Under the pieces are notes generated by a model. It had not been told where the DNA came from, ran no database searches, and saw nothing but the letters and a program-made list of their open reading frames with translations. DNA of 64,000 bases from Sphaerisporangium siamense (lineage in GTDB: Bacteria; Actinomycetota; Actinomycetes; Streptosporangiales; Streptosporangiaceae): assembly GCF_014205275.1 (NCBI RefSeq), contig NZ_JACHND010000001.1, positions 2,480,001 to 2,544,000 on the forward strand. The letters run 5' to 3'. The position numbers and the translations under genes are program-made. Below, one piece after another: positions 17,405-25,694 of this stretch; the stretch's first letter is position 1, and every line of letters begins with the position of its first letter.

Positions 17405-18740
17405 CCCCCCAGGGCTCCTCCGGAAGGCCCCGGAGCTCACCGGCGTCCTCGACGCCGTGATCCTCGTGGTCCCGGTGTTCCCCGTGGTGCCCATGGTCCC
17501 GAGGGTTTCCCTGGTCCCTGGCCTGGCCCGGCCCGAGTGGCGGAGGGCCGTCCCCGGAGGCGACGTCCGGCCACCAGGCGCGGCCGCCCAGGATCGCGGC
17601 GAGCCCCGGCACGACGACCAGCGCCAGCGCCGCGCCCCCGGCCACCAGGTACACCCCGGCGAGCACCTCGTGGGCGCCCCCGGCGAGCGTGCCCGCCGCC
17701 AGCAGGGCGGCCACCGCCGGCGGGCCCGCGTACTTGACCGCCAGGGCCGAGCAGGTCCTCGGGTCGCGGCCCGTGCGTGCCGCCCCGCGCACCCGGGCCA
17801 GCACGAGCAGCGCGGCCGACACGGTCGCGACCAGCGTGAACAGGAACACGGTGATCTGCTCGCCCGGCCGCGTGGCCGCCGTCCCCGCCGCCCACGCGAT
17901 CAGCACGCCGCCCGCCGTGAGGTAGACGGGGGCGATCAGGCTGCGCAGGACGAGCGCGACCACCAGCGCGACCAGCACCCCGGCCACCGCCATCACCGTG
18001 AACGGCGGCGGCTCCCGCGTCTGGAGGGGCCCGGCCGCCCCCATCGCGGCGATGAGCGCCGCCGCTCCGGCGGTCCAGGCGCGCGGGCGGGCGGCGACGG
18101 CCCGGCCCAGGCGGTTCAGCACCGTCCGCCGTCCCGCGCGGCGCCGCCGCCCCGGCCACCCGACCAGGCGCGGCAGCGCCGCCGTCAGGCACGGCACGAA
18201 GGCGAGGACGACGAGCATCTCCACCGCGGAGGTGAGCGCCAGGGCGGGGCCGAGGCCCGCGGGGAAGGCGCCGAGCGGCAGCGCGGCGCAGGCGGCCATC
18301 CACGCGGCCCCCGAGGTCGCGACGACTCCCCCCACCTGCTCCAGGGCGGTGACGATCGCCTGCGCGGCGGGCTCCCCGGCGTTGCGGCGCTCTCGGAAGC
18401 GGTGGAGCAGCATCGCCGTGGACGCGAGCGTCGTGCCGTAGGCGAAGACCGCGGGCGCCTCGGGAAGGCCGAGGCCGGAGACCAGCCCGGAGGACAGGCA
18501 GTCCACGGCGACGGCGGCGGCCACGGCCGTCAGCGCCGCGCCGGGGGACCGCAGCACCACCGCGAGCGCGAGCGTCACCAGGACGGCTCCGACCGCGCCG
18601 GGCACACCGGCCGGCAGCGGGCCGTACCCGTCCGGCAGCGTCTCGGGCCGGCCGGCCGCCACCGCGGCCAGCAGCGCGAGCCAGGCCGGGAGCAGCCACA
18701 GGACATGGCGGGTGGTGAGCCTGCCGATGACGTCCAGCAT
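17298..18740 (-). CDS. MMPL-like membrane protein lacking porter loops, with His-rich tail
   Basis: A 480-residue, mostly hydrophobic protein with about twelve predicted helices in two similar bundles (residues 10-200 and 215-395). The pattern resembles the membrane halves of MMPL/RND transporters, for example ALTSAVEMLVVLAFVPCLTAALPRLV and a matching second half. The large extracytoplasmic porter domains that family members carry are missing; the helix 1-2 loops are only about 20 residues long. The C-terminal tail (about 405-445) is rich in His, Asp and Glu (GNPRDHGHHGEHRDHEDHG), a possible metal-binding segment. A transport function is therefore doubtful. The last about 36 codons overlap a small ORF on the other strand, so the true C-terminus is less certain. 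Confidence 0.6.
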   Translation of the reverse strand: MLDVIGRLTTRHVLWLLPAWLALLAAVAAGRPETLPDGYGPLPAGVPGAVGAVLVTLALAVVLRSPGAALTAVAAAVAVDCLSSGLVSGLGLPEAPAVFAYGTTLASTAMLLHRFRERRNAGEPAAQAIVTALEQVGGVVATSGAAWMAACAALPLGAFPAGLGPALALTSAVEMLVVLAFVPCLTAALPRLVGWPGRRRRAGRRTVLNRLGRAVAARPRAWTAGAAALIAAMGAAGPLQTREPPPFTVMAVAGVLVALVVALVLRSLIAPVYLTAGGVLIAWAAGTAATRPGEQITVFLFTLVATVSAALLVLARVRGAARTGRDPRTCSALAVKYAGPPAVAALLAAGTLAGGAHEVLAGVYLVAGGAALALVVVPGLAAILGGRAWWPDVASGDGPPPLGPGQARDQGNPRDHGHHGEHRDHEDHGVEDAGELRGLPEEPWGATRREMGEPYDPSLGSGTAAADRRGPGARTRTRPG

Positions 18741-18961
18741 GGTCGGGGGTCCCGTCAGCCGTCGCGGGCGAAAGCCGCCTCCGCGTGATCGCGCCGTCCG
18801 CGATGGCCACGTGCGACGCCCGTACGATCTACCACGATCCTCCGACGATAGGCGCGTTCCCCTCTCATGCCATCGGACGATCGGCCGATCCAGGGCTCGT
18901 CCTTCCGCCGTAGGGGCGTGAGCAGGGGCTCGTCCCAGGGGAGGGGATATAGCGTGGGGCC

Positions 18962-20104
18962 ATGACAGATGGCTTCGAGACTTTGGCGATCCACGCGGGC
19001 CAGGAGGCCGACCCCCACACCGGCGCCGTGGTCCCCCCTATCTACGCCGTGTCCACCTACAAGCAGGACGGCGTCGGCGGTCTCCGGGCCGGCTACGAGT
19101 ACAGCCGCTCGGCCAACCCCACCAGGACCGCGCTGGAGGAGTGCCTGGCCGCGCTGGAGGGGGGGACGCGGGGCCTGGCGTTCGCCTCGGGCCTGGCCGC
19201 CGAGGACGCGGTGCTGCGCGCGGTCTGCGGGCCCGGCGACCACGTGATCATCCCGGGTGACGCCTACGGCGGCACCTACCGCCTGTTCGCCAAGGTGCTC
19301 GCGCGCTGGGGGCTGCTGTTCGACCCGGTGCCGCTAGGCGACCTGGAGGCGGTACGCGCGGCGGTGCGCCCGGAGACCAAGGTCATCTGGGTCGAGACCC
19401 CGACCAACCCGCTGCTCGGCGTCGCCGACATCGAGGCGCTGGCCGCCATCGCCCACCAGGCGGGCGCGCTGCTGGTCGTGGACAACACCTTCGCCTCGCC
19501 GTACCTGCAGCAGCCGCTGGCGCTCGGCGCGGACGTGGTCGTCCACTCGACCACCAAGTACGTCGGCGGGCACTCCGACGTGGTCGGCGGCGCGCTGGTG
19601 GCCCGCGACCGCGACCTCGGCGATCTGCTGGCCTTCCACCAGAACGCCATGGGCGCCGTGGCCGGGCCGTTCGACGCGTGGCTGACGCTGCGGGGGATCA
19701 AGACGCTGGCCCTGCGCATGGAGCGCCACTGCGACAACGCCGAGCGGGTCGTCGAGCTGCTGCGCTCGCACCCCCGGGTCACCGAGGTCCTGTACCCGGG
19801 CCTGCCGGGGCACCCGGGCCACGAGGTGGCCGCCAAGCAGATGCGCCGGTTCGGCGGCATGGTGTCGTTCCGCGTGGCGGGCGGCGAGGAGGAGGCCGTG
19901 CGGCTGTGCGACCGCACCAGGATCTTCACGCTCGGCGAGTCGCTCGGCGGCGTCGAGTCGCTGATCGAGCACCCGGGGCGCATGACCCACGCGTCGGTGG
20001 CGGGCTCGGCCCTGGAGGTGCCCGGAGACCTGGTGCGCCTGTCGGTGGGCATCGAGACCGTGGACGACCTGCTGGCCGACCTCAGCCAGGCGCTCGGCTC
20101 CTAG
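18962..20104 (+). CDS. metB: cystathionine gamma-synthase
   Basis: A 380-residue PLP enzyme of the Cys/Met metabolism family. The Schiff-base Lys199 lies in VHSTTKYVGGHSDV, and the cofactor-binding region reads YSRSANPTRTALE. The RIFTLGESLGGVESLIEHP stretch is typical of MetB/MetC-type enzymes. It probably joins O-succinyl- or O-acetyl-homoserine to cysteine; gamma-lyase activity is also common in actinobacterial homologues. With the beta-synthase at 14.6 kb it supplies both directions of transsulfuration. The stop codon TAG (20102-20104) is part of the CTAG target of the IS element that follows immediately, so the reading frame is intact but its 3' flank has been displaced by 1 kb. Confidence 0.92.
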   Translation: MTDGFETLAIHAGQEADPHTGAVVPPIYAVSTYKQDGVGGLRAGYEYSRSANPTRTALEECLAALEGGTRGLAFASGLAAEDAVLRAVCGPGDHVIIPGDAYGGTYRLFAKVLARWGLLFDPVPLGDLEAVRAAVRPETKVIWVETPTNPLLGVADIEALAAIAHQAGALLVVDNTFASPYLQQPLALGADVVVHSTTKYVGGHSDVVGGALVARDRDLGDLLAFHQNAMGAVAGPFDAWLTLRGIKTLALRMERHCDNAERVVELLRSHPRVTEVLYPGLPGHPGHEVAAKQMRRFGGMVSFRVAGGEEEAVRLCDRTRIFTLGESLGGVESLIEHPGRMTHASVAGSALEVPGDLVRLSVGIETVDDLLADLSQALGS

Positions 20105-21122
20105 GGCCTGTTTCGAAGTCCGCTGTGTGACGGCGTGTCATGTCCGGACATGCAGTGAGGTCTCCGATAGAAGGTTGATCGACCAAGAAGAACCTTCACA
20201 CCGGAGACCTCGTGGCCACCTTAGCGGTGACGAGGCGGTTTGACCTGACCGATGCGCAATGGGCACGCCTGGAGCCGCTGCTGCCCGCGCCAAGGAGATC
20301 AGGACGGCCGTCGAAGTGGAGCAAGCGGCAGCTCATCGATGGGATCCGCTGGCGGGCACGGGTGGGAGCGCCCTGGCGGGATGTGCCGGAGTGTTACGGC
20401 TCCTGGCAGGCGGTGTACGGGTTGTTTCGCCGCTGGCAGCGTTCCGGCGCCTGGTACGGCATCGTGACCGGCCTGCAGGCGATGGCCGATGCCGCACAGC
20501 TGATCGGCTGGCAGGTCGGGGTGGACTCCACGATCGTGCGTGCGCACCAGCACGCGGCCGGTGCTCGCAAGGATGCGACGTTGCAGGCCGAACCGCCTGG
20601 CGGGGTGCGGACCGAGCCGGCCGATCACGCTCTGGGGCGCTCGCGGGGCGGGTTGTCGACCAAGCTGCACCTGGCGTGTGAGCGGGGCCGAAGGTTGCTG
20701 TCGCTGGTGGTGACGGCCGGGCAACGCGGGGATGCACCGCAGTTCGACGCGGTCATGGCCGGGATCGGCGTGTCCCGGCCGGGACCGGGGCGGCCTCGTA
20801 CCCGGCCCGATGTGGTGCTGGCCGACAAGGCGTACTCATCGCGGGCGATCCGTGCTCACTTGCGCCGGCGCCGGATCGGGTGCGTCATCCCTGAGCCTGC
20901 CGACCGGATCGCCGCCCGGCTGCGGCGCGGCAGCCGCGGCGGCCGTCCTCCACAGTTCGACCCGGCGCTCTACCGCGCCCGCCACGCCGTGGAATGCGGC
21001 ATCAACCTGCTCAAACGCAACCGTGCCATCGCAACCAGGTACGACAAACTCGCCGTCCGCTACGAGGCCACCGCCCACATCGCCGCCATCAACGACTGGC
21101 TCACCTGTCTTCGAAACACGCC
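20105..21122 (+). mobile_element. IS5-family insertion sequence, complete, flanked by CTAG
   Basis: An element of 1018 bp. The left end GGCCTGTTTCGAAG and right end GGCGTGTTTCGAAG (read inward) match at 13 of 14 positions. CTAG lies on both sides (20101-20104 and 21123-21126), consistent with a target duplication of TA or CTAG as known for IS5 relatives. It encodes one full-length transposase. Joining the flanks recreates a 22-bp palindrome that contained two CTAG sites, showing exactly where the element landed. Nothing suggests decay, so it may be recent and active. Confidence 0.9.
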
Positions 21123-21126
21123 CTAG
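20212..21126 (+). CDS. IS5-family DDE transposase
   Basis: A 304-residue transposase in a single open frame. An N-terminal DUF4096-type region (LTDAQWARLEPLLP through YGSWQAVYGLFRRW) is followed by the catalytic domain. The DDE acidic residues are likely in VGVDSTIVRAHQ, DVVLADKAYSS and RHAVECGINLLKRNRAIATRYDKL. Codon 4 is TTA (20221-20223), so translation may depend on the UUA-reading tRNA. Unusually, the stop codon TAG at 21124-21126 comes from the duplicated CTAG target and not from the element itself. The GTG start was chosen because it begins the family-typical N-terminus. Confidence 0.92.
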   Translation: MATLAVTRRFDLTDAQWARLEPLLPAPRRSGRPSKWSKRQLIDGIRWRARVGAPWRDVPECYGSWQAVYGLFRRWQRSGAWYGIVTGLQAMADAAQLIGWQVGVDSTIVRAHQHAAGARKDATLQAEPPGGVRTEPADHALGRSRGGLSTKLHLACERGRRLLSLVVTAGQRGDAPQFDAVMAGIGVSRPGPGRPRTRPDVVLADKAYSSRAIRAHLRRRRIGCVIPEPADRIAARLRRGSRGGRPPQFDPALYRARHAVECGINLLKRNRAIATRYDKLAVRYEATAHIAAINDWLTCLRNTP

Positions 21127-21139
21127 GCCTAGGAGCCGC

Positions 21140-21571
21140 TCAGGGGTTGAACCACACCATGAGCACGAGGATCACCAGCCAGATCAGCGCCGAGATGCCG
21201 GACAGCATGGCGATGCGGCCGGTCTGCACCTTGGCGTCGTCCTCCTGACTCTCGTTCGACAGCACGCGTATGGCGGTGCGCTGGTCACGGTCGATCATGA
21301 CCAGCAGCACCGCCGCGACGATGAACAACGTCATCGAGACCGACAGATACGGCTTGCCGAGATTGACGCGCCCGAGGGCGATGCCGAACAGGAACACCCC
21401 GAGGGTCAGAATTCCGAAGATCCGCGTGGTGCGGTGCAAATGCCGCAGCACACCGACGTCACGCGCCCGGATGTACCGCGGGGTGAAGCTGGTGGCCGCG
21501 GTCACCGGGCCGATCGCGAAGATCGCGAAACCGATGTGCAACCAGAGCAGGACCTTGTCCGCAAACGACAT
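21140..21571 (-). CDS. small four-helix membrane protein (DUF2269-like)
   Basis: A 143-residue integral membrane protein with four helices at about residues 5-30, 50-70, 76-95 and 118-140. The start MSFADKVLLWLHIGFAIFAI and the HRTTRIFGILTLGVF segment resemble predicted membrane proteins of the DUF2269 group. Histidines in the first two helices could bind heme or metal, but this is speculation. Function is unknown. It converged on metB before the IS inserted between them. It ends just beyond the palindrome remnant. Confidence 0.7.
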   Translation of the reverse strand: MSFADKVLLWLHIGFAIFAIGPVTAATSFTPRYIRARDVGVLRHLHRTTRIFGILTLGVFLFGIALGRVNLGKPYLSVSMTLFIVAAVLLVMIDRDQRTAIRVLSNESQEDDAKVQTGRIAMLSGISALIWLVILVLMVWFNP

Positions 21572-21600
21572 GCGTTGACATTATCGTCTCGCCGATCAGC

Positions 21601-21616
21601 CGGGGAACGCTCCCCG
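21601..21616 (-). terminator. short hairpin downstream of the 53-residue ORF
   Basis: CGGGGA pairs with TCCCCG around ACGC, 28 bp after the small ORF stop on the minus strand. A weak but well-placed terminator candidate. Confidence 0.4.
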
Positions 21617-21643
21617 CCCGGACACGGACGGAAGCGGCCCGGC

Positions 21644-21805
21644 TCAGCGGCCGGGCGCGCCCGTGGAACCCCGGACGGCGGACTCGCCGGGGACGTCGTC
21701 GCCGGTCACCGGCGGCTTCCGGGGACGCGGCCGGTTGTTCACGGTGAGCTCGAACATCGCGATGGTGAGGATCATCACGAAGAGGAGAGCGACCGCCGCG
21801 AGCAT
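21644..21805 (-). CDS. 53-residue single-pass membrane protein
   Basis: A small ORF starting at the ATG at 21805, with AAAGGGGGGT just upstream. It encodes MLAAVALLFVMILTIAMFEL followed by a basic, proline-rich cytoplasmic-type tail (NNRPRPRKPP) and a polar end. One transmembrane helix spans residues 2-21. Codon use has strong third-position GC. It sits upstream of the DUF2269-like gene on the same strand and may be transcribed with it. No family recognised. Confidence 0.6.
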   Translation of the reverse strand: MLAAVALLFVMILTIAMFELTVNNRPRPRKPPVTGDDVPGESAVRGSTGAPGR

Positions 21806-21999
21806 GGCACCCCCCTTTCACGACAGACGGAAGCGGGTCTCCCGTCTCTGGGGCCGTCGCGGGCACTTACCCATCAATATCCTGAGCGCTTGCATTTCGA
21901 TCGGCAAGCGATTAATGCGGGCATGCGGAATGGCGTCGATTGCATCGTGCCCACATCTTGGCCGCGATAAGGCCATTTATCGGCAAATCCAGGATGGGG

Positions 22000-23949
22000 T
22001 CAGCGGGTGCGGCGCGAGCGCAGGAAGTCGCTGACGACGTACTCGCCGAGGCGGTCGGCGCTGGGGGAGAACACCCGGCCGCCGTTGCGCCGCGCGACCT
22101 CGTCCACGAAGTCCTTGAGGCGCTCGTCCGTGGCCAGCATGAACACGTTGATCGTCGCCCGGCGGCGGGTCATCTTGTCGACCTCGGCGAGCGTCAGTTC
22201 CAGCGTCTCGCGTGTGGGCGGCCACTCGAACGCGTAGCGGCCGTTGCGCGTCAGGTGGGCGGTCGGCTCGCCGTCGGTGACGACGAGCACCACGGGCTCG
22301 AAGTCCGGGTGCCGGTCCAGGTGGCGCCCGGCGATGAGCAGGGCGTGGTGCAGGTTGGTGCCCTGGACCATGTCCCATTCCAGGCTCGCCAGCTCCTCCG
22401 GCTGGAGCACCCGGGCGTAGTTGGAGAAGCCGATGATCTGCACGGCGTCCCCGGGGAACTTGGAGGACACCAGCGCCTGCAGGGCCAGCGCGGTCTGCTT
22501 GGCCGGCGCCCAGGTCTGGCGCAGCGCCATCGAGTACGACAGGTCCACGAGCAGGCACACCGCCGCCGCGCTGCGGCGCTCGGTCTCCGCCACCTCGAAG
22601 TCGTCCACGGCCAGCGACACCCGGCCGCCCGCGCCGCCGCGCCGCACGCCGTTGACCAGCGTGCGCACGACGTCGAGGGGCTGCTCGTCGCCGAAGCGCC
22701 ACGGTCGTGACGAGCCGGTCAGCTCGCCCGCGGCGCCGGCGTCCCGCTGGTCGTGGTCGCCGCGCCGCCCGCCGTCCAGGGAGTCGAAGACGCGCCGCAG
22801 GGCGGTCTCGCCCAGCCTGCGGACGGCCTTGGGCGTGAGCTCCAGCTTGCCGCGCTGCCGGCGGAGGTAGCCCTGGCGCTCCAGCTCGCGCTCGATCTGC
22901 CGCAGGGCCTCCAGATCGTCCACGGCGGAGCGTCCGAGCGCCCGGCGGATGGCGGCCTCGTCCACGTCGTCCAGGCGCGCGCCGGGGTAGTCCTGCTGAA
23001 GGGCGGACTCCAGCTCGTTGAGGTCGGCGAGCTCCTCCAGCACGGTCACCGCGTCGCCCATGCCGAGGCCCTGCTCGCCGTCGACCCGATCGGGCGTGTC
23101 CCAGGCCAGGTCGGGGCGGCGGGCGTAGAGGGAGCGGCTCAGGCGGGCCATCTGGTCGGCGAGGCCGGCGTCCTGGAGGGTCTGGTCGATCAGCGACTGG
23201 AGCTCGGCGCGCTGCTCGGGAGTCATGGAGGCGAGCATGCGCTGGGCGGCGGCGGCCCGGCGGGCGAGGATGTCGACGAGCTCATCGAGATTACGAGGAT
23301 TTTCCGGAAAGAAATCCCGATATTTCTCCATGAACTGCTCAAAATGCTCCGGGGTGTGCTCGCCGCGGGAGTCCCGATCCAGCATGTCGTTCAGATCCGA
23401 CATCATCTGCCGGACGCGGTTCATCGCCTCCGGGTCGGGATCGGCCAGCGCCTCCCGCATGCCGCGGAACCGGCTGTCCAGAACCTCCCTGCGCAGCAGG
23501 TCGCGCAGTTCCTCGAACGTCCGCCGCGCCGCCGCCGAGCGCCACTCGTACGAGCCGAGCCGCTGCACGGCGCTCGCGGTGTCCGACGGCACCGAGTCCA
23601 GCTCGGCCTCGCGCATCCGCGCCTCGTCGGAGGGGTCGGGGAACAGCTCGGCGCGCTCCTGGCCGATCGCCTTGTCCAGCAGCGCGCGGGCCCGGTCCAG
23701 CGTGCCGGAGAGGTTGCCGCGCTCGCTCAGCTCACGCCGCCGCCTGCGCACCTCGCGCAGCAGCTCGTCCAGCCCGCGCCGGTCCGGAGCGCCGGGAAGG
23801 CCGCGGCGCAGCAGGTCGCGCAGCGAGTCGGCGGGGGTGGAACCCTGCAAGATCGCGTCGCCCATCTCGTCGAGGGCGGCGCGCACGTCGTACGGGGGGG
23901 CCAGCGGATCGGGACCGTCGTGGTACTCGCCGTATCGGTATCCACTCAT
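22000..23949 (-). CDS. VWA-domain protein partnered with a MoxR-type ATPase
   Basis: A 649-residue cytoplasmic protein. The long N-terminal part is charged and helical. The C-terminal von Willebrand factor A domain (from about residue 455) has the MIDAS motif DLSYS in VCLLVDLSYSMALRQ, plus VVTDGEPTAHL. Asp/Ser/Ser/Thr and Asp residues for metal binding are present. In MoxR/VWA systems the ATPase and VWA protein act together as chaperones or metal-insertion machinery, like CbbQ/CbbO or ChlI/ChlD. The partner ATPase gene lies directly upstream (102-bp gap) on the same strand. The client protein is unknown because no third gene follows in the operon. Confidence 0.85.
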   Translation of the reverse strand: MSGYRYGEYHDGPDPLAPPYDVRAALDEMGDAILQGSTPADSLRDLLRRGLPGAPDRRGLDELLREVRRRRRELSERGNLSGTLDRARALLDKAIGQERAELFPDPSDEARMREAELDSVPSDTASAVQRLGSYEWRSAAARRTFEELRDLLRREVLDSRFRGMREALADPDPEAMNRVRQMMSDLNDMLDRDSRGEHTPEHFEQFMEKYRDFFPENPRNLDELVDILARRAAAAQRMLASMTPEQRAELQSLIDQTLQDAGLADQMARLSRSLYARRPDLAWDTPDRVDGEQGLGMGDAVTVLEELADLNELESALQQDYPGARLDDVDEAAIRRALGRSAVDDLEALRQIERELERQGYLRRQRGKLELTPKAVRRLGETALRRVFDSLDGGRRGDHDQRDAGAAGELTGSSRPWRFGDEQPLDVVRTLVNGVRRGGAGGRVSLAVDDFEVAETERRSAAAVCLLVDLSYSMALRQTWAPAKQTALALQALVSSKFPGDAVQIIGFSNYARVLQPEELASLEWDMVQGTNLHHALLIAGRHLDRHPDFEPVVLVVTDGEPTAHLTRNGRYAFEWPPTRETLELTLAEVDKMTRRRATINVFMLATDERLKDFVDEVARRNGGRVFSPSADRLGEYVVSDFLRSRRTR

Positions 23950-24051
23950 CTCTTGGCAGCCTAATCGTGACGGGTCCGATGTGCGGCGGACGGCCGGATC
24001 ATGGACGCCCCGCGCGGACGGCCTGCGGGCCGCCCGCGCGGGCGCGTGGTC

Positions 24052-25521
24052 TCAGGTGCGATAGACGGCCCCGCCGTCCACCTCGTCCTTGGACAGGCGC
24101 CGCAGGAGGTACAGGCCCTCCAGCGCGAACTCCAGCGCCGCGGCGGCGTGCCCGGGGGACTCGTCGCCCTCGCCCATGCCCACCGCCGACATGATCTTCG
24201 CCAGGCCGTTGACGGGACCGATGCGCTGGAGGAGGTCGGTCGCGGTGATCAGCTCGCCGGACTCGATCTGGGCGCCTTCGCTGAACTTGTCCAGCAGCAC
24301 CGACAGGTCCATGCCGCCGAGCGTGCCACGGAAGGTCTCCGCGGTCGCGCGGCGCAGCAGGTGGGCGAGCACCTCGACCTCGCGGCCCTCCTCGCTGACC
24401 TCGAACTCGACCTTGCCGCGCAGCGTGGGCACGACTCCCGGAAGGTCGCACACCCGGGTCACCGGCCGCTCCTCGCCGGTGATCGCGGCACGCCGCACCG
24501 CCGAGGCGGCGGCGGTCTCGGCCGCGGCGATGGCGAAGCGGGCCGAGACGCCCGAGCGCGAGTCCACCGCGGTCGACTCGCGGACCAGGCGGGTGAACCG
24601 GGCGAGGATCTCGACGATGTGGTCGGGCAGCTCCGCGCTCAGCCCCGTGGCGTCCGCGCCGACCGTGTCGTCGGTGGTCTGGATCTTCCAGTTGAGCTCC
24701 GCCTCCTGGCGGATGAGCGCGAGCTCGTCCTCCAGCGTCTGCGGGTAGTGGGTGCGGATCTCGGCGCCGAAGCGGTCCTTCAGCGGCGTGATGATGCGGC
24801 CGCGGTTGGTGTAGTCCTCGGGGTTGGCGCTGGCGATCAGCAGCAGGTCCAGGGGAAGGCGCAGGTTGTAGCCGCGGACCTGGACGTCCCGCTCCTCCAG
24901 CACGTTGAGCAGGGAGACCTGGATGCGCTCGGCGAGGTCGGGAAGCTCGTTGACCGAGAACACGCCGCGGTTGGTGCGCGGCACGAGGCCGTAGTGCACG
25001 GTCTCGGGGTCCCCGAGAGTGCGGCCCTCTGCGATCTTGATGGGGTCGACGTCGCCGATCAGGTCGCCGACCGAGGTGTCGGGCGTGGCCAGCTTCTCGC
25101 CGTAGCGGTCCTCGCGGCCCTTCCAGGCGATCGGGAGGTCGTCGCCCAGCTCGGACGCGAGCCGGCGGCAGCGCACGCACGCGGGGGCGTAGGGGTGGTC
25201 GTTGATCTCGCACCCCTCGACCACCGGGGTCCACTCGTCGAGCAGGCCGGTGATCGTGCGGATCAGGCGCGTCTTGCCCTGGCCGCGCTCGCCGAGCAGC
25301 ACCAGGTCGTGTCCCGCCAGCAGCGCCCGCTCCAGGTGGGGCAGCACGGTCTCGTCGAATCCGACGATGCCCGGGAATCTCGGCTCGCCCGCGCGTAGTC
25401 TGGCGAGCAGGTTCTCGCGGATCTCCGCCTTGACCGTGCGATAGGTGTGTCCACTCTCGCGCAGCTCACGGAGAGTGCGGGCCTGTGGGGTGTCACTTCG
25501 CGGTGTGGGCGATTCATGCAC
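24052..25521 (-). CDS. AAA+ ATPase of the MoxR / magnesium-chelatase ChlI type
   Basis: A 489-residue ATPase. Walker A is LLGERGQGKTRLIRT; sensor and pre-sensor regions include GVFSVNELPDLAERIQVSLLN and LLIASANPEDYTNRGRI. A Cys pair in PACVRCRRL may bind metal. The C-terminal helical part ends with a leucine-rich segment. The protein should form a hexameric ring working with the downstream VWA protein. The GTG at 25521 gives VHESPTPRSD, the likely family start; an ATG at 25569 would add 16 residues but has no ribosome-binding site. The upstream flank is divergent from the FIST gene (174 bp). Confidence 0.85.
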   Translation of the reverse strand: MHESPTPRSDTPQARTLRELRESGHTYRTVKAEIRENLLARLRAGEPRFPGIVGFDETVLPHLERALLAGHDLVLLGERGQGKTRLIRTITGLLDEWTPVVEGCEINDHPYAPACVRCRRLASELGDDLPIAWKGREDRYGEKLATPDTSVGDLIGDVDPIKIAEGRTLGDPETVHYGLVPRTNRGVFSVNELPDLAERIQVSLLNVLEERDVQVRGYNLRLPLDLLLIASANPEDYTNRGRIITPLKDRFGAEIRTHYPQTLEDELALIRQEAELNWKIQTTDDTVGADATGLSAELPDHIVEILARFTRLVRESTAVDSRSGVSARFAIAAAETAAASAVRRAAITGEERPVTRVCDLPGVVPTLRGKVEFEVSEEGREVEVLAHLLRRATAETFRGTLGGMDLSVLLDKFSEGAQIESGELITATDLLQRIGPVNGLAKIMSAVGMGEGDESPGHAAAALEFALEGLYLLRRLSKDEVDGGAVYRT

Positions 25522-25694
25522 GGGAACGAGACTACGTCGCGGGGGAAGCTTGTGGCAGCTTATACACATTTCGGATCTTGACCATTGTGTGACGCTACGC
25601 GCGCGTTGTTACTCCCGTAGTGGGGAGAATCCGGCCAAGAGGGTCAAACTCGTAGCGACACACTACGACTCGCACAGAAGGGGAGGCGAGGCGT

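Noticed and set aside
18741..18961. A riboswitch (SAM-type) ahead of metB
   Set aside because: I looked for conserved SAM riboswitch features and saw none that I could place; the gap is ordinary GC-rich spacer.
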